Assembly (NCBI GenBank): GCA_036583965.1
Contig: JAZBQD010000095.1
Coordinates: 40,864-104,863, forward strand
Direction of reading: 5' to 3'
Source: Prunella strophiata
Lineage: Eukaryota > Chordata > Aves > Passeriformes > Prunellidae
Length of the DNA: 64,000 nucleotides
A program made the translations under genes and the position numbers. Below, piece by piece: positions 63,664-64,000 of this stretch (its first letter is position 1; each line of letters starts with the position of its first letter). The notes under the pieces were generated by a model. It ran no database searches, was not told where the DNA came from, and was given only the letters and a program-made list of their open reading frames with translations.

Positions 63664-64000
63664 GCTGACAGAGCACCTTCCCTAAACCCCTTTAACCCAG
63701 CTGCTGTTTCCCTGATCTCTCATGCTGAACCTCCCTTTCCTCAACATGGCAGTGACCGCATGGCTAGCTTCCAAAATGGCGCCGACCGCGTGGTCGGGGG
63801 CCAAGATGGCGGCGGCCACGTGGCTGACCCTCCAGCCTACCCTTCTCCTTCCCACAATCCCTTTTGCCCACCTGTCCCCTCCCCCAACCCTTTCCGGTCC
63901 CACAACTCCTTCCTTCCCTTGGACGCCCCTCCCCCTCCTTCCATATCCCCGCCCCCCATGATGTCATCCTGCAACCCCGCCCCTGGTTCCCACGGTGGCT
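63664..64000 (+). pseudogene. ERV-G gag proline-rich region, continuing off the window
   Basis: A plus-strand frame between 63700 and 64000 is very rich in Pro, Ser and Thr. The DNA shows three diverged copies of a word resembling CCAAAATGGCGCCGACCGCG / CCAAGATGGCGGCGGCCACG (near 63770, 63800 and, weaker, 63745), a short tandem duplication. It is probably the linker between matrix and capsid. The frame relation to the matrix is broken or shifted. Confidence 0.5.

Larger units (their letters stand above)
62041..64000 (+). mobile_element. ERV-G: 5' end of a class II provirus
   Basis: A plus-strand LTR (62041-62417), PBS candidate, CpG-rich leader and open gag matrix run off the right edge. It interrupts ERV-F RNase H, so it is younger than ERV-F. 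A solo LTR of the same family is at 53392-53847. The rest of the provirus and the TSD lie outside the window. Confidence 0.85.

Overview
The window looks like non-coding, repeat-saturated avian nuclear DNA, most likely from a songbird. The main clue is two CR1 LINEs whose 3' ends carry the bird-typical 8-bp ATTCTGTG-like terminal repeat. They sit among class I, class II and class III endogenous retroviruses (ERVs) of avian type. I found no host protein exon, rRNA or tRNA. This density of nested ERVs fits a W chromosome or other heterochromatic contig, but that is inference.

Layout. 1-5928: minus-strand betaretrovirus-like provirus (ERV-A) with 5' LTR, gag, PR plus dUTPase, and RT/RNase H, broken by an LTR-bearing insertion; integrase lies off the left edge. 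5929-7127: truncated LTR, unassigned DNA and an (ATCC)n array. 7128-10789: one minus-strand CR1 cut into three pieces by LTR insertions that are themselves interrupted, with target-site duplications (TSDs) for several. 10790-12600: LTR, a 205-bp-period tandem duplication and an integrase tail. 12690-13545: CA-rich minisatellite split by a solo LTR with a 6-bp TSD. 13545-14524: plus-strand pol/env/LTR mosaic. 14525-18206: minus-strand gammaretrovirus-like ERV-B with a solo LTR (6-bp TSD) between gag and protease. 19919-20215: (AAAGG)n tract. 20520-22664: 5' end of ERV-C with a long leader. 22665-27617: diffuse LTR fragments in AT-rich DNA.

27618-33208: ERV-D, an almost complete env-less ERVL-type (class III) provirus with about 1% LTR divergence and only a few coding lesions. 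33209-37288: mostly unassigned DNA with an old CR1. 37289-37903: solo LTR. 37987-50431: ERV-E, a 12.4-kb composite gammaretrovirus-like provirus holding two different env lineages and two extra LTRs. 50432-55633: unassigned DNA and several LTRs. 55634-58079: a second CR1. 58080-62040: 3' half of ERV-F (betaretroviral integrase, env with a CX6CC motif, 3' LTR) inserted in that CR1, with a solo LTR (5-bp TSD) at the IN/env junction. 62041-64000: 5' end of ERV-G, plus strand, inserted in the RNase H of ERV-F, with PBS, CpG-rich leader and an open matrix frame running off the window.

No genes act together as a host pathway here. The content is a stratigraphy of retroelement insertions. The best preserved coding capacity is in ERV-D pol, ERV-B pro-RT, the ERV-G matrix and CR1-2. 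Every reading beyond motif level is by eye; no alignment or search was run.
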